In this document: positions 17,910 through 25,170 of the stretch, piece after piece
How positions within the stretch are numbered: position 1 is the stretch's first letter
Layout: every line of letters starts with the position of its first letter
From: an uncultured bacterium
GTDB lineage: Bacteria > Desulfobacterota > BSN033 > UBA1163
Length of the DNA stretch: 39,010 nucleotides
Reading direction: 5' to 3'
NCBI GenBank assembly: GCA_938045955.1
Contig: CALIBK010000147.1
Span: 1 to 39,010 of the forward strand
Position numbers and translations under genes: made by a program
The notes under the pieces: model-generated
Seen by the model: only the letters and a program-made list of their open reading frames with translations
What the model was told of the DNA's origin: nothing
The model's database searches: none

Positions 17910-19400
17910 TCAATCCTTCCTTGCCATAAGAAAGTATTTAGCAATATCAATATGATATTTCATAGGATCCAGGGTCTTCACGACGCTTCGCCGGTAATTT
18001 CCCTTTCCATCTCTCTCCATCAGATCAACCAGAGTGACCCGATCTCGCCGTTCCCCTCTTCTCTCAATCAATAGGACTTGAGGACGGTCCAGATGTTCCG
18101 GATCGGGATTGCTCCTGTAGACAATCCCTATCTCTTTCGTATTTAATAGGACGAGAGAACCGATTGGATAGAGCCCGAGGATTCCGATAAATATCTTCAG
18201 GAGGGTCGCATCATAATGGACCTCCTGCTCCCTTAGCATAAGGGCTAAGGCTTGTTCAGGAGTATAAGGAATCTTTTTATAGATTCGAGGAGTGGTCATC
18301 GCATCATAAGCATCGGCAATCTGAATGATTCGGCCAAAAAGGCTGATCTGTTTCTTTCTAAAGAGTTTGGGATAGCCGGAGAAGTCATTCCTGAGATGAT
18401 GGTCGAAGATCCCGATCACCATCCTTGGATTGATCTCCCCCAATTGCTTCAGGTTGAGGACAATCTCGACCCCTAAGAGGGGATGTTTTTTCATGAGCCC
18501 CCATTCCTCCTCATCCAAGGGAGCAGGTTTATTCAATACGTCGATAGGAATCCTGGATTTTCCAATATCATGAAGCATCGCCGTGATCCCTAATTCGCTC
18601 AGTTCCTTGCGGGTAAGCCCCAACCGTCTTCCGATGGCCAAGGCATAGATCGCCACATTGACAGAATGGTTGAAGGTATATTCATCGTAGTTTTTGATGG
18701 TCGCCATTCCAAGAAGGATCGACTCATCTTCCATGATGAGATGAACGGCCTTCCGCACCAATCGCTTTAATTTTCGGACATCCGTAGAGGGTGTTCCTTT
18801 AATTTGAGTAAAAGCTTCCTTGATGGCTCCAATACTTTCAAAGAATACTTTTTTCCCCATCTCGTGGGGATCCTCTTTTTTCGTGAGCTCGCCTTCTTCT
18901 CTGTCTTCCAATGGATGGATGTCGATAGAAAAAATCTCTCTTCTCTTTAAGCCCTCATTCAACCGATCAGCATTCTCCTTCCCCCCCTCCTCCAGGGCCA
19001 TCAGTTGGTAGATGAATTCCCTCAGGGTCTTCTCGTCAATTACCTCCAGAAAATGGACCTCTCCGATTCTCCTTTTCTTCCACTGGGTGAGGAGATACTT
19101 ATAGCTGTTGAAACCTTCCACAGAATATCTGAGCCTCTGTTCATTGAGAAAAAGGTCCTCCCCTAAAATTTTTAAGGAGAGAAACCCTTGCTTCTGAATG
19201 AGGGCATTAATCGTTTCGAGGCACTCCCTGGCAAATTGATGGAGGGCCACGTTCTTCGAATCATAGATCTGAGAGACCCTCATCAGAACATGAAATTTTG
19301 TGAGAAGATGGGTCCCTACTCTCGATAGATCCTTCTCCGATATTCCACAGAGATTTGACTCTTTCTCCGGGGCCTGGGAACTTAAATGGACTATCTCCAT
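17910..19400 (-). CDS. HD-GYP domain protein (predicted cyclic-di-GMP phosphodiesterase)
   Basis: A 496-residue protein. Residues 1-200 form a helical region I do not recognise. Residues 225-410 are an HD-GYP domain: NHSVNVA (first metal-binding His), HDIGK (277-281), KKHPLLG, HHLRNDFSGYP (334-344) and IADAYDAMTT. HD-GYP enzymes hydrolyse cyclic-di-GMP, mostly to GMP. The signature that usually reads HHExxDGxGYP has Leu for Glu and Phe for Gly here, though His, Asp and GYP are kept, so activity is likely but not certain. A C-terminal beta-rich tail (IGSLVLLNTKEIGIVYR) is typical for this group. It lies within the chemosensory operon where Wsp systems carry a GGDEF output gene. Confidence 0.9.
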   Translation of the reverse strand: MEIVHLSSQAPEKESNLCGISEKDLSRVGTHLLTKFHVLMRVSQIYDSKNVALHQFARECLETINALIQKQGFLSLKILGEDLFLNEQRLRYSVEGFNSYKYLLTQWKKRRIGEVHFLEVIDEKTLREFIYQLMALEEGGKENADRLNEGLKRREIFSIDIHPLEDREEGELTKKEDPHEMGKKVFFESIGAIKEAFTQIKGTPSTDVRKLKRLVRKAVHLIMEDESILLGMATIKNYDEYTFNHSVNVAIYALAIGRRLGLTRKELSELGITAMLHDIGKSRIPIDVLNKPAPLDEEEWGLMKKHPLLGVEIVLNLKQLGEINPRMVIGIFDHHLRNDFSGYPKLFRKKQISLFGRIIQIADAYDAMTTPRIYKKIPYTPEQALALMLREQEVHYDATLLKIFIGILGLYPIGSLVLLNTKEIGIVYRSNPDPEHLDRPQVLLIERRGERRDRVTLVDLMERDGKGNYRRSVVKTLDPMKYHIDIAKYFLMARKD

Positions 19401-19413
19401 CTTTGATCTCCCT

Positions 19414-21174
19414 TTAACGAATCGATGAAGCCATAGAGGTCACCTTCGATTTCATCGAGGATTTGTTTAACGATTCATCGCTCCCCATCCGCTGAAGAGT
19501 ATGGGCGGCACAGAGACGCATCTCCTCCCATTTTTCCCTCTGAAACCATCGTTTCTTCTCCGCGATCTTTTTCAGCATGGGGATCACTTCTGGAGCATGG
19601 GTTTCTCCTAAGGCCCTAAAAAAGGCAACCTTCTCTTCGTAGCTCCGTTTTAAAAACTCCTTGGAGAGGACAATGGCGCTGAGCGGTTTCACCGCTTCCT
19701 CTTTTGCGATCTTAGCAAAAAGAAGGGAGGCTTTGCTTCGAATTTCAGAAGTGGGATCATCGAGAAATCTCTGGATCAGCTTTTTCCCCTTCTCACCAAA
19801 TCTCTTCAGTAAAAGAAGGGTCTCCTCCCTGATCTTAGGATCCGGATGGGAAACCAGGTCTTCTAAATAGGTAGGGGTAGAAGGATTCGCGATCTTTCCA
19901 AGAATATAAAGAATATGGGAGACTAAAAAAGGATGATTCTCTTTCAGGAATGGGAGGAAAGGCTGAATCTCACCCTGAGAGAGCTCTACCAATCGATCGC
20001 AGATAATCCTTCTCCATTTCCCAGACTCAAGGCCTCTTAAAAGATCACAGAGCGGAGCGATGGCCTTTTTCTTCAATAGTTGAAGGTACTGAAAAACCAC
20101 CTCCTCCCCAATCTCTCCGGCTTTCAGGATCATCTCTCTGACGAATTCTGGAGAATGGGGGATAGAAAAGGTTTCAAGGATTCGACGAATGGCAAAGATC
20201 TGTTTATCCTTCAATACCATCGTTTCCAGTACCTCATTCAGTTTTGTTAAGATAAACAAGGCCTGCCGGAACTCCCCCCGTTCAAAGAAAGAACCTATGG
20301 TTCGTTCAAAATAGGAGATCATATTCTCATAGGCATTCATATCCTCCCCGAGGTGAAGAAGAATCTCAATGAGATTCTCTACCAGATAGAGGAAATGACC
20401 CGGATCTCTCTCCTCTCGAAGCTGTCGATTGATCTCTTCTAATTCATTAGGGGTAAGCTCACAGGCCTGAACTAAAGATTGACCTGGTCTGGGAATCAAA
20501 AACGGTCTCAATCCCTCGATTTCAAAATGTGAGACCTCTTCTTTTCTCTCAGAGATTGTTGAATCCTCCAATCCAATTCCTCCAGAACCTCTCATCTCTA
20601 ATCGTCCGGTGAAATCCTCTTCCGTCAAAGGAACCCAATGGGTTTCTCCTTCTAAGAAGTCATCGACAATAGTAAAGTGAATATGAGGAAACTCCTTTTC
20701 CCAGAGGAGGGTGACCAAATCATCCTCCATTCGATTGACCGTTTCACTCTTCTTAACAATATGGAGAAAATCCAGGATCTCTTTAAATTCAAGGCCTCGA
20801 AAGAACTTTATTTCTCGAATACCATCTTTAAAGAAGAAAAAGGCCAAACTTTCTTTAATATCCTGATTTTCGTAGATGATCTTTCCATGATAGAAGAGTC
20901 GGTACTCTCCCACATGAAGGCTAAACGAATCAAATTCATCGAAATAGAGGTCAAAATCCCTCTTTAGACGCTCCAAGAATTTTCCAAGGATGGGATGATT
21001 GGATTCATAAAGGCGGAAGGACTTTAAGGTCTGAAGAAGAGTCTGGATCAATGCCCGAGTGGCCTTGATAGACTTTTCCTCAATAAAATCGTTCTGTTCT
21101 TCTAACTGCTCCACCGGCTTTACCCTGTTCTTGATCTCCTGGATCTCCTTTTTTAAGGTCGCTTTCTTCTCCAT
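19414..21174 (-). CDS. HEAT-repeat protein of unknown function
   Basis: A 586-residue soluble protein. It starts with a predicted coiled coil (Lys/Glu-rich, residues 1-35), followed by an N-terminal region of about 200 residues with no motif known to me. The C-terminal third (about 400-570) contains helical HEAT-type repeats, for example HPDPKIREETLLLLKRFGEKG, DPTSEIRSKASLLFAKIAKEEAV and LGETHAPEVIPMLKKIAEKK. Such repeats act as protein scaffolds. It lies 13 bp before the HD-GYP gene. The region around residues 36-150 shares a loose pattern with the HD-GYP N-terminus (RLFYHGKIIYE here against KILGEDLFLNEQRL there), suggesting that the two share a sensory or docking module. Confidence 0.75.
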   Translation of the reverse strand: MEKKATLKKEIQEIKNRVKPVEQLEEQNDFIEEKSIKATRALIQTLLQTLKSFRLYESNHPILGKFLERLKRDFDLYFDEFDSFSLHVGEYRLFYHGKIIYENQDIKESLAFFFFKDGIREIKFFRGLEFKEILDFLHIVKKSETVNRMEDDLVTLLWEKEFPHIHFTIVDDFLEGETHWVPLTEEDFTGRLEMRGSGGIGLEDSTISERKEEVSHFEIEGLRPFLIPRPGQSLVQACELTPNELEEINRQLREERDPGHFLYLVENLIEILLHLGEDMNAYENMISYFERTIGSFFERGEFRQALFILTKLNEVLETMVLKDKQIFAIRRILETFSIPHSPEFVREMILKAGEIGEEVVFQYLQLLKKKAIAPLCDLLRGLESGKWRRIICDRLVELSQGEIQPFLPFLKENHPFLVSHILYILGKIANPSTPTYLEDLVSHPDPKIREETLLLLKRFGEKGKKLIQRFLDDPTSEIRSKASLLFAKIAKEEAVKPLSAIVLSKEFLKRSYEEKVAFFRALGETHAPEVIPMLKKIAEKKRWFQREKWEEMRLCAAHTLQRMGSDESLNKSSMKSKVTSMASSIR

Positions 21175-21195
21175 CCATTCACCATCCTTCGCTTC

Positions 21196-21378
21196 TCAAC
21201 CATTCTCTCCTTTAAGAAAACGATCTAATTCGGATTTTAAAACCTTCCACCCTCTGCCCGCTTTGGTTCCCTTAATCCTTCCTGAGTATAGATACTTCAT
21301 ATAGGTTGGCCTCGAAATTCGAAGATACCGACAGGCTTCCTGGGTAGTCATTACGGTCTTTTCCTCACCTGTTGACAT
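21196..21378 (-). CDS. small excisionase/MerR-type helix-turn-helix protein
   Basis: A 60-residue DNA-binding protein of the excisionase family: TTQEACRYLRISRPTYMKYL (helix-turn-helix), then GRIKGTKAGRGWKVLKSELDRFL, the usual wing and helix. It is the first gene of the chemosensory operon (21 bp before the HEAT gene), so it may be an autoregulator or a nucleoid-targeting adaptor; no phage or integrase genes are nearby. GGGGTG seven bases before the ATG serves as ribosome binding site. Confidence 0.85.
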   Translation of the reverse strand: MSTGEEKTVMTTQEACRYLRISRPTYMKYLYSGRIKGTKAGRGWKVLKSELDRFLKGENG

Positions 21379-21417
21379 CGTTTTACACCCCTTGGCTAAG
21401 ATTTTTCATTGCTTTTC

Positions 21418-21433
21418 TGCATTTTTCATACCA
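21418..21433 (-). promoter_or_regulatory. candidate sigma-54 (-24/-12) promoter of the chemosensory operon
   Basis: On the minus strand the sequence reads TGGTATGAAAAATGCA. The GG and GC dinucleotides are exactly 10 bases apart as in the consensus TGGCACG-N4-TTGCA, with three mismatches elsewhere. The -12 element lies about 40 bases before the ATG at 21378. An NtrC-type regulator is encoded just past the far end of the operon. It is a weaker match than the one at 33830-33845. Confidence 0.4.
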
Positions 21434-21640
21434 ACGAAAAAAAACTCGATAACCCTTGAATTTCCAAAAATAATTTTAAATTTAGGCTTATCTTAAAAAT
21501 CATAAACATGACACTTCTTGTATTCCCTTTGTACATCTTTACCCATTTTCTTTGACCTTCATTCTCGTGCCTTCCTCCCACAGCACCTGTCAATCACTGG
21601 AAAAAATTAAACCGTAAAGTCATTTGTGAATCTTCAAAAC
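21434..21640. other. divergent intergenic region, no gene seen
   Basis: About 200 bases between the two divergent promoters, AT-rich, with no ORF that has a ribosome binding site. I see no riboswitch or other RNA structure that I recognise. Confidence 0.4.
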
Positions 21641-21669
21641 TTGACAAAATTTTATTTTTAGATTATATG
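21641..21669 (+). promoter_or_regulatory. promoter of the arsR-led gene run
   Basis: TTGACA (21641-21646, a perfect -35) is followed after 17 bases by TATATG (21664-21669). The -10 box lies inside the left arm of the palindrome at 21663-21686, so a bound repressor would block polymerase. Confidence 0.75.
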
Positions 21670-21686
21670 ATTAATAAATCATATAA
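21663..21686. promoter_or_regulatory. perfect palindrome, likely ArsR-family operator
   Basis: The arms TTATATGATT and AATCATATAA are exact inverse complements around a 4-base centre AATA. The site overlaps the -10 box and ends just before the arsR ribosome binding site. ArsR/SmtB repressors typically bind AT-rich palindromes at this position and control their own gene and those downstream. Confidence 0.8.
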
Positions 21687-21700
21687 ACATGGAGGAAAGA

Positions 21701-22018
21701 ATGGATGAGAGAATTCTCAGTATGAAGGCTGAAATATTGAAAATCCTCGCCCAACCCACTCGACTGAAAATCCTTGAGATCCTTCGAAATGGTGATAAAT
21801 GTATCTGTGATATTGTCCCGGCTATTCAAGGGGAACAATCTAACATTTCCCGACATATCTCATTGATGGAGAAAACTCATCTTGTGACCACAAAAAAAGA
21901 AGGGGTTAGGGTTTTGGTTAAGGTCAAAGATCCAGAAATCTTTGAAATTTTAGATAGAGTTGGCATGATTCTAAAAAAACAGATAAAAGAACAAGAAAAA
22001 CTTCTCACACAAATTTAA
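21701..22018 (+). CDS. ArsR/SmtB-family metalloregulatory repressor
   Basis: A 105-residue winged-helix repressor. LAQPTRLKILEIL is the family's opening helix pair; GEQSNISRHISLMEKTHLV is the recognition helix region; the wing is VTTKKEGVRVLVKV. A Cys-x-Cys pair (KCICDI, Cys 34 and 36) sits where ArsR/CadC proteins carry their ELCVCDL metal site, which suggests sensing of a thiophilic metal or metalloid such as As(III). The start at 21701 is chosen because GGAGG lies five bases upstream; the ATG at 21689 lies before that site. It is followed after 25 bp by the permease gene and probably represses the whole run. Confidence 0.88.
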   Translation: MDERILSMKAEILKILAQPTRLKILEILRNGDKCICDIVPAIQGEQSNISRHISLMEKTHLVTTKKEGVRVLVKVKDPEIFEILDRVGMILKKQIKEQEKLLTQI

Positions 22019-22043
22019 AACCCATCTGAAAGGAGTCCCCACC

Positions 22044-23102
22044 ATGTTTGTTCTCGAGTTAATTCGTGCAGGTCTTGAAGCGCTAAAAGAATATATCGCA
22101 TTACACGTAGTGACTTGCCTGATCCCTGCCTTCCTTTTGGCGGGAGCTATGGTAACCTTTATTTCAAAAGAGACCATCATCTATTATCTTGGAGCAGCTG
22201 CCCATAAGCTTAAATCCTTCGCCTTGGCAAGTGGAGGAAGTTTTTTTGTAGCTGCCTGTTCCTGTACCGTAATTCCAGTTTCGAGCGGGCTTTATTATGG
22301 AGGGGCAGGAATTGGCCCTGCCTTTATCGTTCTATGGGTTGCTCCCGCTGCCAATATCTTAGCCATCATCTATACCGGAGCGATTTTGGGTTCTGAAATG
22401 GTCATTGTCCGAATCCTCTCCGCCCTGGCCATGGCTTTTGTGGTGGGCTGGGTGATGAGTTTTACTTTCCGCAGAGAAGAGGCACAGAGAACAGGAGGAA
22501 CGTTCGCACTGAATCCTGGCGCAGGAAAGATTGTTTCACGCAAGGATCTCATTCTAATCCTTTTGGTCGTGGCCGATTTGCTGGCACCCAATTACCTTGT
22601 CCAAAAAGGTCCCTACCTCCATAAGGTCTATGTTTGGGCGATCGGGATGGTGATCATCGCCATCTATGCATTTAAAATAAAAACTTGGGAGGAAATTCGG
22701 AGCTGGCTTGGAGAAACCTGGTGGTTTGTAAGAATCATCCTTCCTCTCCTCCTGGGTGGAGTATTTGCGGTGGGCATCATTGGAAAGCTTCTTCCTCAGC
22801 AGTGGGTTGAGAACTGGTTAGGGGGAACGGGTGTTTTTGCTTCCTTTCTGGCCACCGTGATCGGTCAAACCATGTACTTTGCAACGATGACCGAGGCACC
22901 TTTTATCCATAAGATGTTAGGCCTGGGGATGGGGAAGGGACCAGCCCTGGCTCTTCTATTAACAGGCCCGGGGATGAGTCTTCCCAATATCTTGGCCATT
23001 ATGAAAGTCTTTGGGTTTAAAAGAGGAATGGTTTACACAATCCTGATCTGTATTTTGGGAACCTTTGTCGGTTGGTTTACAGGAAATTTCATTTTTTCAT
23101 AA
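22044..23102 (+). CDS. DUF318/ArsP-type permease, copy 1
   Basis: A 352-residue inner-membrane protein with about eight to ten hydrophobic segments. It belongs to the predicted-permease family DUF318 (UPF0718), which includes ArsP, an efflux permease for trivalent organoarsenicals. Hallmarks: AACSCTVIPVSSGLYYGGAGIGP with the conserved Cys-Ser-Cys in a membrane segment, and the matching second half with TMTEAPFIHKMLGLGMGKGPALALLL. The two halves are internal repeats. AAAGGAG precedes the ATG. The paralogue follows 15 bp later. The metalloid substrate is inferred from the neighbouring ArsR, not shown. Confidence 0.85.
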   Translation: MFVLELIRAGLEALKEYIALHVVTCLIPAFLLAGAMVTFISKETIIYYLGAAAHKLKSFALASGGSFFVAACSCTVIPVSSGLYYGGAGIGPAFIVLWVAPAANILAIIYTGAILGSEMVIVRILSALAMAFVVGWVMSFTFRREEAQRTGGTFALNPGAGKIVSRKDLILILLVVADLLAPNYLVQKGPYLHKVYVWAIGMVIIAIYAFKIKTWEEIRSWLGETWWFVRIILPLLLGGVFAVGIIGKLLPQQWVENWLGGTGVFASFLATVIGQTMYFATMTEAPFIHKMLGLGMGKGPALALLLTGPGMSLPNILAIMKVFGFKRGMVYTILICILGTFVGWFTGNFIFS

Positions 23103-23117
23103 ATCGGGGAAGAAAAA

Positions 23118-24137
23118 ATGTTTTTCATTGCCATTCAGGGAGGATTGGAAGCTTTTCTTGACTATCTCTCTGCACATGTGCTGACCTGTTTAATTCCTGC
23201 ATTCTTCATCGCTGGAGCGATCAATGTTTTTATTTCCCAAGCTTCTGTGACGAGGTATTTTGGGGGAGAGACTCCCAAAACCCTCACCTATGGGGTAGCT
23301 TCCGCATCTGGAACGGTCCTTGCAGTCTGCTCCTGTACGGTGCTTCCGATCTTTACCGGGATATATAAAAGAGGAGTGGGGGTAGGCCCGGCAACGACCT
23401 TTCTATTCTCAGGTCCGGCAATCAATGTTCTGGCTATTGTATACTCAGCAAGGCTTTTGGGACTTGACCTGGGGATTGGCCGCACGATAAGTGCCATTTT
23501 ATTCTCTATTTTGATTGGCCTGATCATGTCCTTCTTCTTCAGAGAGGAACGAGCCCTCTATGGTCAAAATATTGCTCTTCCGGAAAGCGGGAAAAAGGGT
23601 TATGTTCTTCTCCTTTACTTTGTTTCTTTGATAGGGGTTCTTGTATTTGCTTCAATGAAACAATGGCTCCTTACAGGAATCTCATTGGGGGGCCTTTTTT
23701 CTGTCCTGAAGAGATGGTATGATCAGGAAGATCTTAAAATGTGGCTCTTTGCGACTTGGAAATTTATGAGATTAATAGCCCCATGGCTTCTGCTTGGGGT
23801 ATTTGTAGCCGGGATGATAAAGACCCTTATTCCAGAATCCCTCATTCGTAATCTCCTTGGAGGAGATAGCCTTCGCTCAAACTTTATTGCTTCTGTCTTT
23901 GGCGCTTTGATGTATTTTGCCACTCTTACTGAAGTTCCCATTACCCGAGCTTTTCTCGATATGGGGATGGGACGAGGTCCCGCTCTTGCCCTATTACTGG
24001 CAGGTCCGGCATTAAGTTTACCCAGTATGATCGTCATTATAAGAATCATGGGTTTGAAAAGGGGAATCACTTATATTGGTCTGGTTGTAATTATAGCTAC
24101 CCTTACGGGTATAGGCTTTGGACGCCTTTTTCCATAA
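23118..24137 (+). CDS. DUF318/ArsP-type permease, copy 2
   Basis: A 339-residue paralogue of the preceding permease, with the same layout. First half: AVCSCTVLPIFTGIYKRGVGVGP and SGPAINVLAIVYSA. Second half: TLTEVPITRAFLDMGMGRGPALALLLAGPALSLPS. The Cys-Ser-Cys pair is kept. The order permease - permease - small thioredoxin-fold protein is the reason to think that the transport cycle or the substrate depends on thiol or selenol redox chemistry. The gene lies 21 bp before the selenoprotein gene. Confidence 0.85.
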   Translation: MFFIAIQGGLEAFLDYLSAHVLTCLIPAFFIAGAINVFISQASVTRYFGGETPKTLTYGVASASGTVLAVCSCTVLPIFTGIYKRGVGVGPATTFLFSGPAINVLAIVYSARLLGLDLGIGRTISAILFSILIGLIMSFFFREERALYGQNIALPESGKKGYVLLLYFVSLIGVLVFASMKQWLLTGISLGGLFSVLKRWYDQEDLKMWLFATWKFMRLIAPWLLLGVFVAGMIKTLIPESLIRNLLGGDSLRSNFIASVFGALMYFATLTEVPITRAFLDMGMGRGPALALLLAGPALSLPSMIVIIRIMGLKRGITYIGLVVIIATLTGIGFGRLFP

Positions 24138-24158
24138 ATCTATGAGGAGGTGGAAAAA

Positions 24159-24392
24159 ATGAAAAAGATCGAAGTTCTCGGATTGGGTTGACCCAAATGT
24201 AATGAGCTCGAGTCTCGAGCGAAAGAGGCGGTAAAGGCATTAGGGATTGAGGCTCAGATCGTAAAGGTTACAGACATAAGAACCATCTCGAATTATGGGG
24301 TCTTAGTCACCCCAGCCCTTGTCATTGATGGAGTGGTTAAGGTGGCGGGAAAGATTCCAAAGGTAGAGGAAATTAAAGAGTGGATTAAATAA
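24159..24392 (+). CDS. small thioredoxin-fold selenoprotein (UxxC; MTH895/TM0996-like), TGA read as selenocysteine
   Basis: A 77-residue frame from ATG 24159 to TAA 24390-24392, interrupted only by TGA at 24189-24191. The protein begins MKKIEVLGLG, then U at position 11, then PKCNELE; relatives read GCPKC here, so selenocysteine replaces the first Cys of the CxxC redox pair. The C-terminal part (VLVTPALVIDG with the cis-Pro, VAGKIPKVEEIKEWI) is the normal fold, so the reading frame is conserved after the TGA. The start has GAGGAGGTGG upstream. A hairpin with GU in its loop follows the TGA at the right distance for a bacterial SECIS. Likely role: redox partner for the permeases or reductase of a metalloid species (inference). 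An automatic gene caller would miss or truncate it. Confidence 0.87.
24206..24220 (+). promoter_or_regulatory. candidate bacterial SECIS hairpin
   Basis: GCTCGA (24206-24211) and TCGAGC (24215-24220) form a perfect 6-bp stem around the loop GTC (GUC in RNA). The loop begins 20 bases after the TGA codon. Bacterial SECIS elements recognised by SelB are short hairpins in the coding region immediately 3' of the UGA, with a G-U in the apical loop. This fits in place and loop; binding itself cannot be shown. Confidence 0.65.
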
Positions 24393-24479
24393 GAGGGTTT
24401 CGGAGATATCTTTCTTCTCTCTGGCCAAGAATCTTTCCAAAAGAAAGAGGTAATCTCTGAGGAATCCTCCCTGGAGAAA

Positions 24480-24980
24480 ATGATGGAAGAGAAAGATTAT
24501 AAATTGGTTCGGGTGGCTGACGCACAGGTGGGTCTTATTGGGTTGAAAGCAATCTTTGAGGAATTAAAGGACAAAAGGAATGAACCAGAGCCAGTTCTTA
24601 AAGAGATGCTTGTTGAGAAAGCTGGAAAGAAGAACTACATTCCTCATTCTGTCAGGGAAGAATATAAAAAGGCTCTCTTCAGGGAATTTAAAAAGTTCCT
24701 GGGTGAAAAGGTAGAGGAAGAAAGAGGTGGGATCCTCGAGATCGTCATTTTAGGTCCAGGCTGTTATGCCTGTGATAAACTGGAGCACGATGTGATGGCT
24801 GTCCTTTCTGAAACAGGAATTCAGGCTGCCTTAAACCATATTACCGATCCAGATTTGATGGCTCAATATGGAATTCTTCCCACCCCTGCCCTCATCATCA
24901 ACGGAAAGGTCAAATCGGTTGGAATCAATCCAACTAAGTCAACCATTAAAAAGTGGCTGGAAGAGGAATCCAGGAAATGA
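24480..24980 (+). CDS. thioredoxin-fold protein with N-terminal helical domain
   Basis: A 166-residue protein. Residues 1-80 are helical and charged (YIPHSVREEYKKALFREF) and not recognised. Residues 85-162 are a small thioredoxin fold paralogous to the selenoprotein just upstream: IVILGPGCYACDKLE (CxxC as CYAC), GILPTPALIINGKVKSVG, then IKKWLEE. It is the all-cysteine counterpart of the UxxC protein. GGAG lies a few bases before the ATG. An 87-bp spacer with no stop codon in the same frame separates it from the selenoprotein TAA. Its stop overlaps the next small gene. Likely a cytoplasmic disulfide carrier in the same electron path. Confidence 0.82.
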   Translation: MMEEKDYKLVRVADAQVGLIGLKAIFEELKDKRNEPEPVLKEMLVEKAGKKNYIPHSVREEYKKALFREFKKFLGEKVEEERGGILEIVILGPGCYACDKLEHDVMAVLSETGIQAALNHITDPDLMAQYGILPTPALIINGKVKSVGINPTKSTIKKWLEEESRK

Positions 24981-25123
24981 ATCAAAAAGTGATCGTTAGT
25001 CTTAATTCTGGCGAGATTTCGAGATTGATCAGGGCTATCCTGGATGAGGATAAAGAGGAGGCCCTCCTCTTTCTCAAAGAGGTTTTGAAACCTCAGGTGG
25101 ATCAGGCCACACGAAACCAATGA
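24977..25123 (+). CDS. 48-residue hypothetical protein
   Basis: A short frame from ATG 24977, overlapping the previous stop by 4 bp (ATGA), to TGA at 25121-25123, whose end in turn overlaps another ATG (25120). The protein is charged and helical (SGEISRLIRAILDEDKEEALLFLKEVLK), with no cysteine and no membrane segment. Stop-start coupling on the 5' side and the absence of a competing frame argue that it is translated. Function unknown. Confidence 0.6.
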   Translation: MNQKVIVSLNSGEISRLIRAILDEDKEEALLFLKEVLKPQVDQATRNQ

Positions 25124-25170
25124 GATCCCTTTCCCTCAAAGCTTCGGGGAAGCTAAGAGTAGAGGTTTAT

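Noticed and set aside
21196-21378. Excisionase-like protein as a sign of a prophage or integrative element
   Set aside because: No integrase, attachment-site tRNA or phage genes are in the window, and the gene fits as the first member of the chemosensory operon.
24189-24191. TGA as an ordinary stop, making the frame a pseudogene
   Set aside because: The frame is conserved on both sides, the TGA falls exactly on the redox Cys position, and a SECIS-like hairpin follows. A simple nonsense mutation is less likely but is not excluded without selB/selC evidence.
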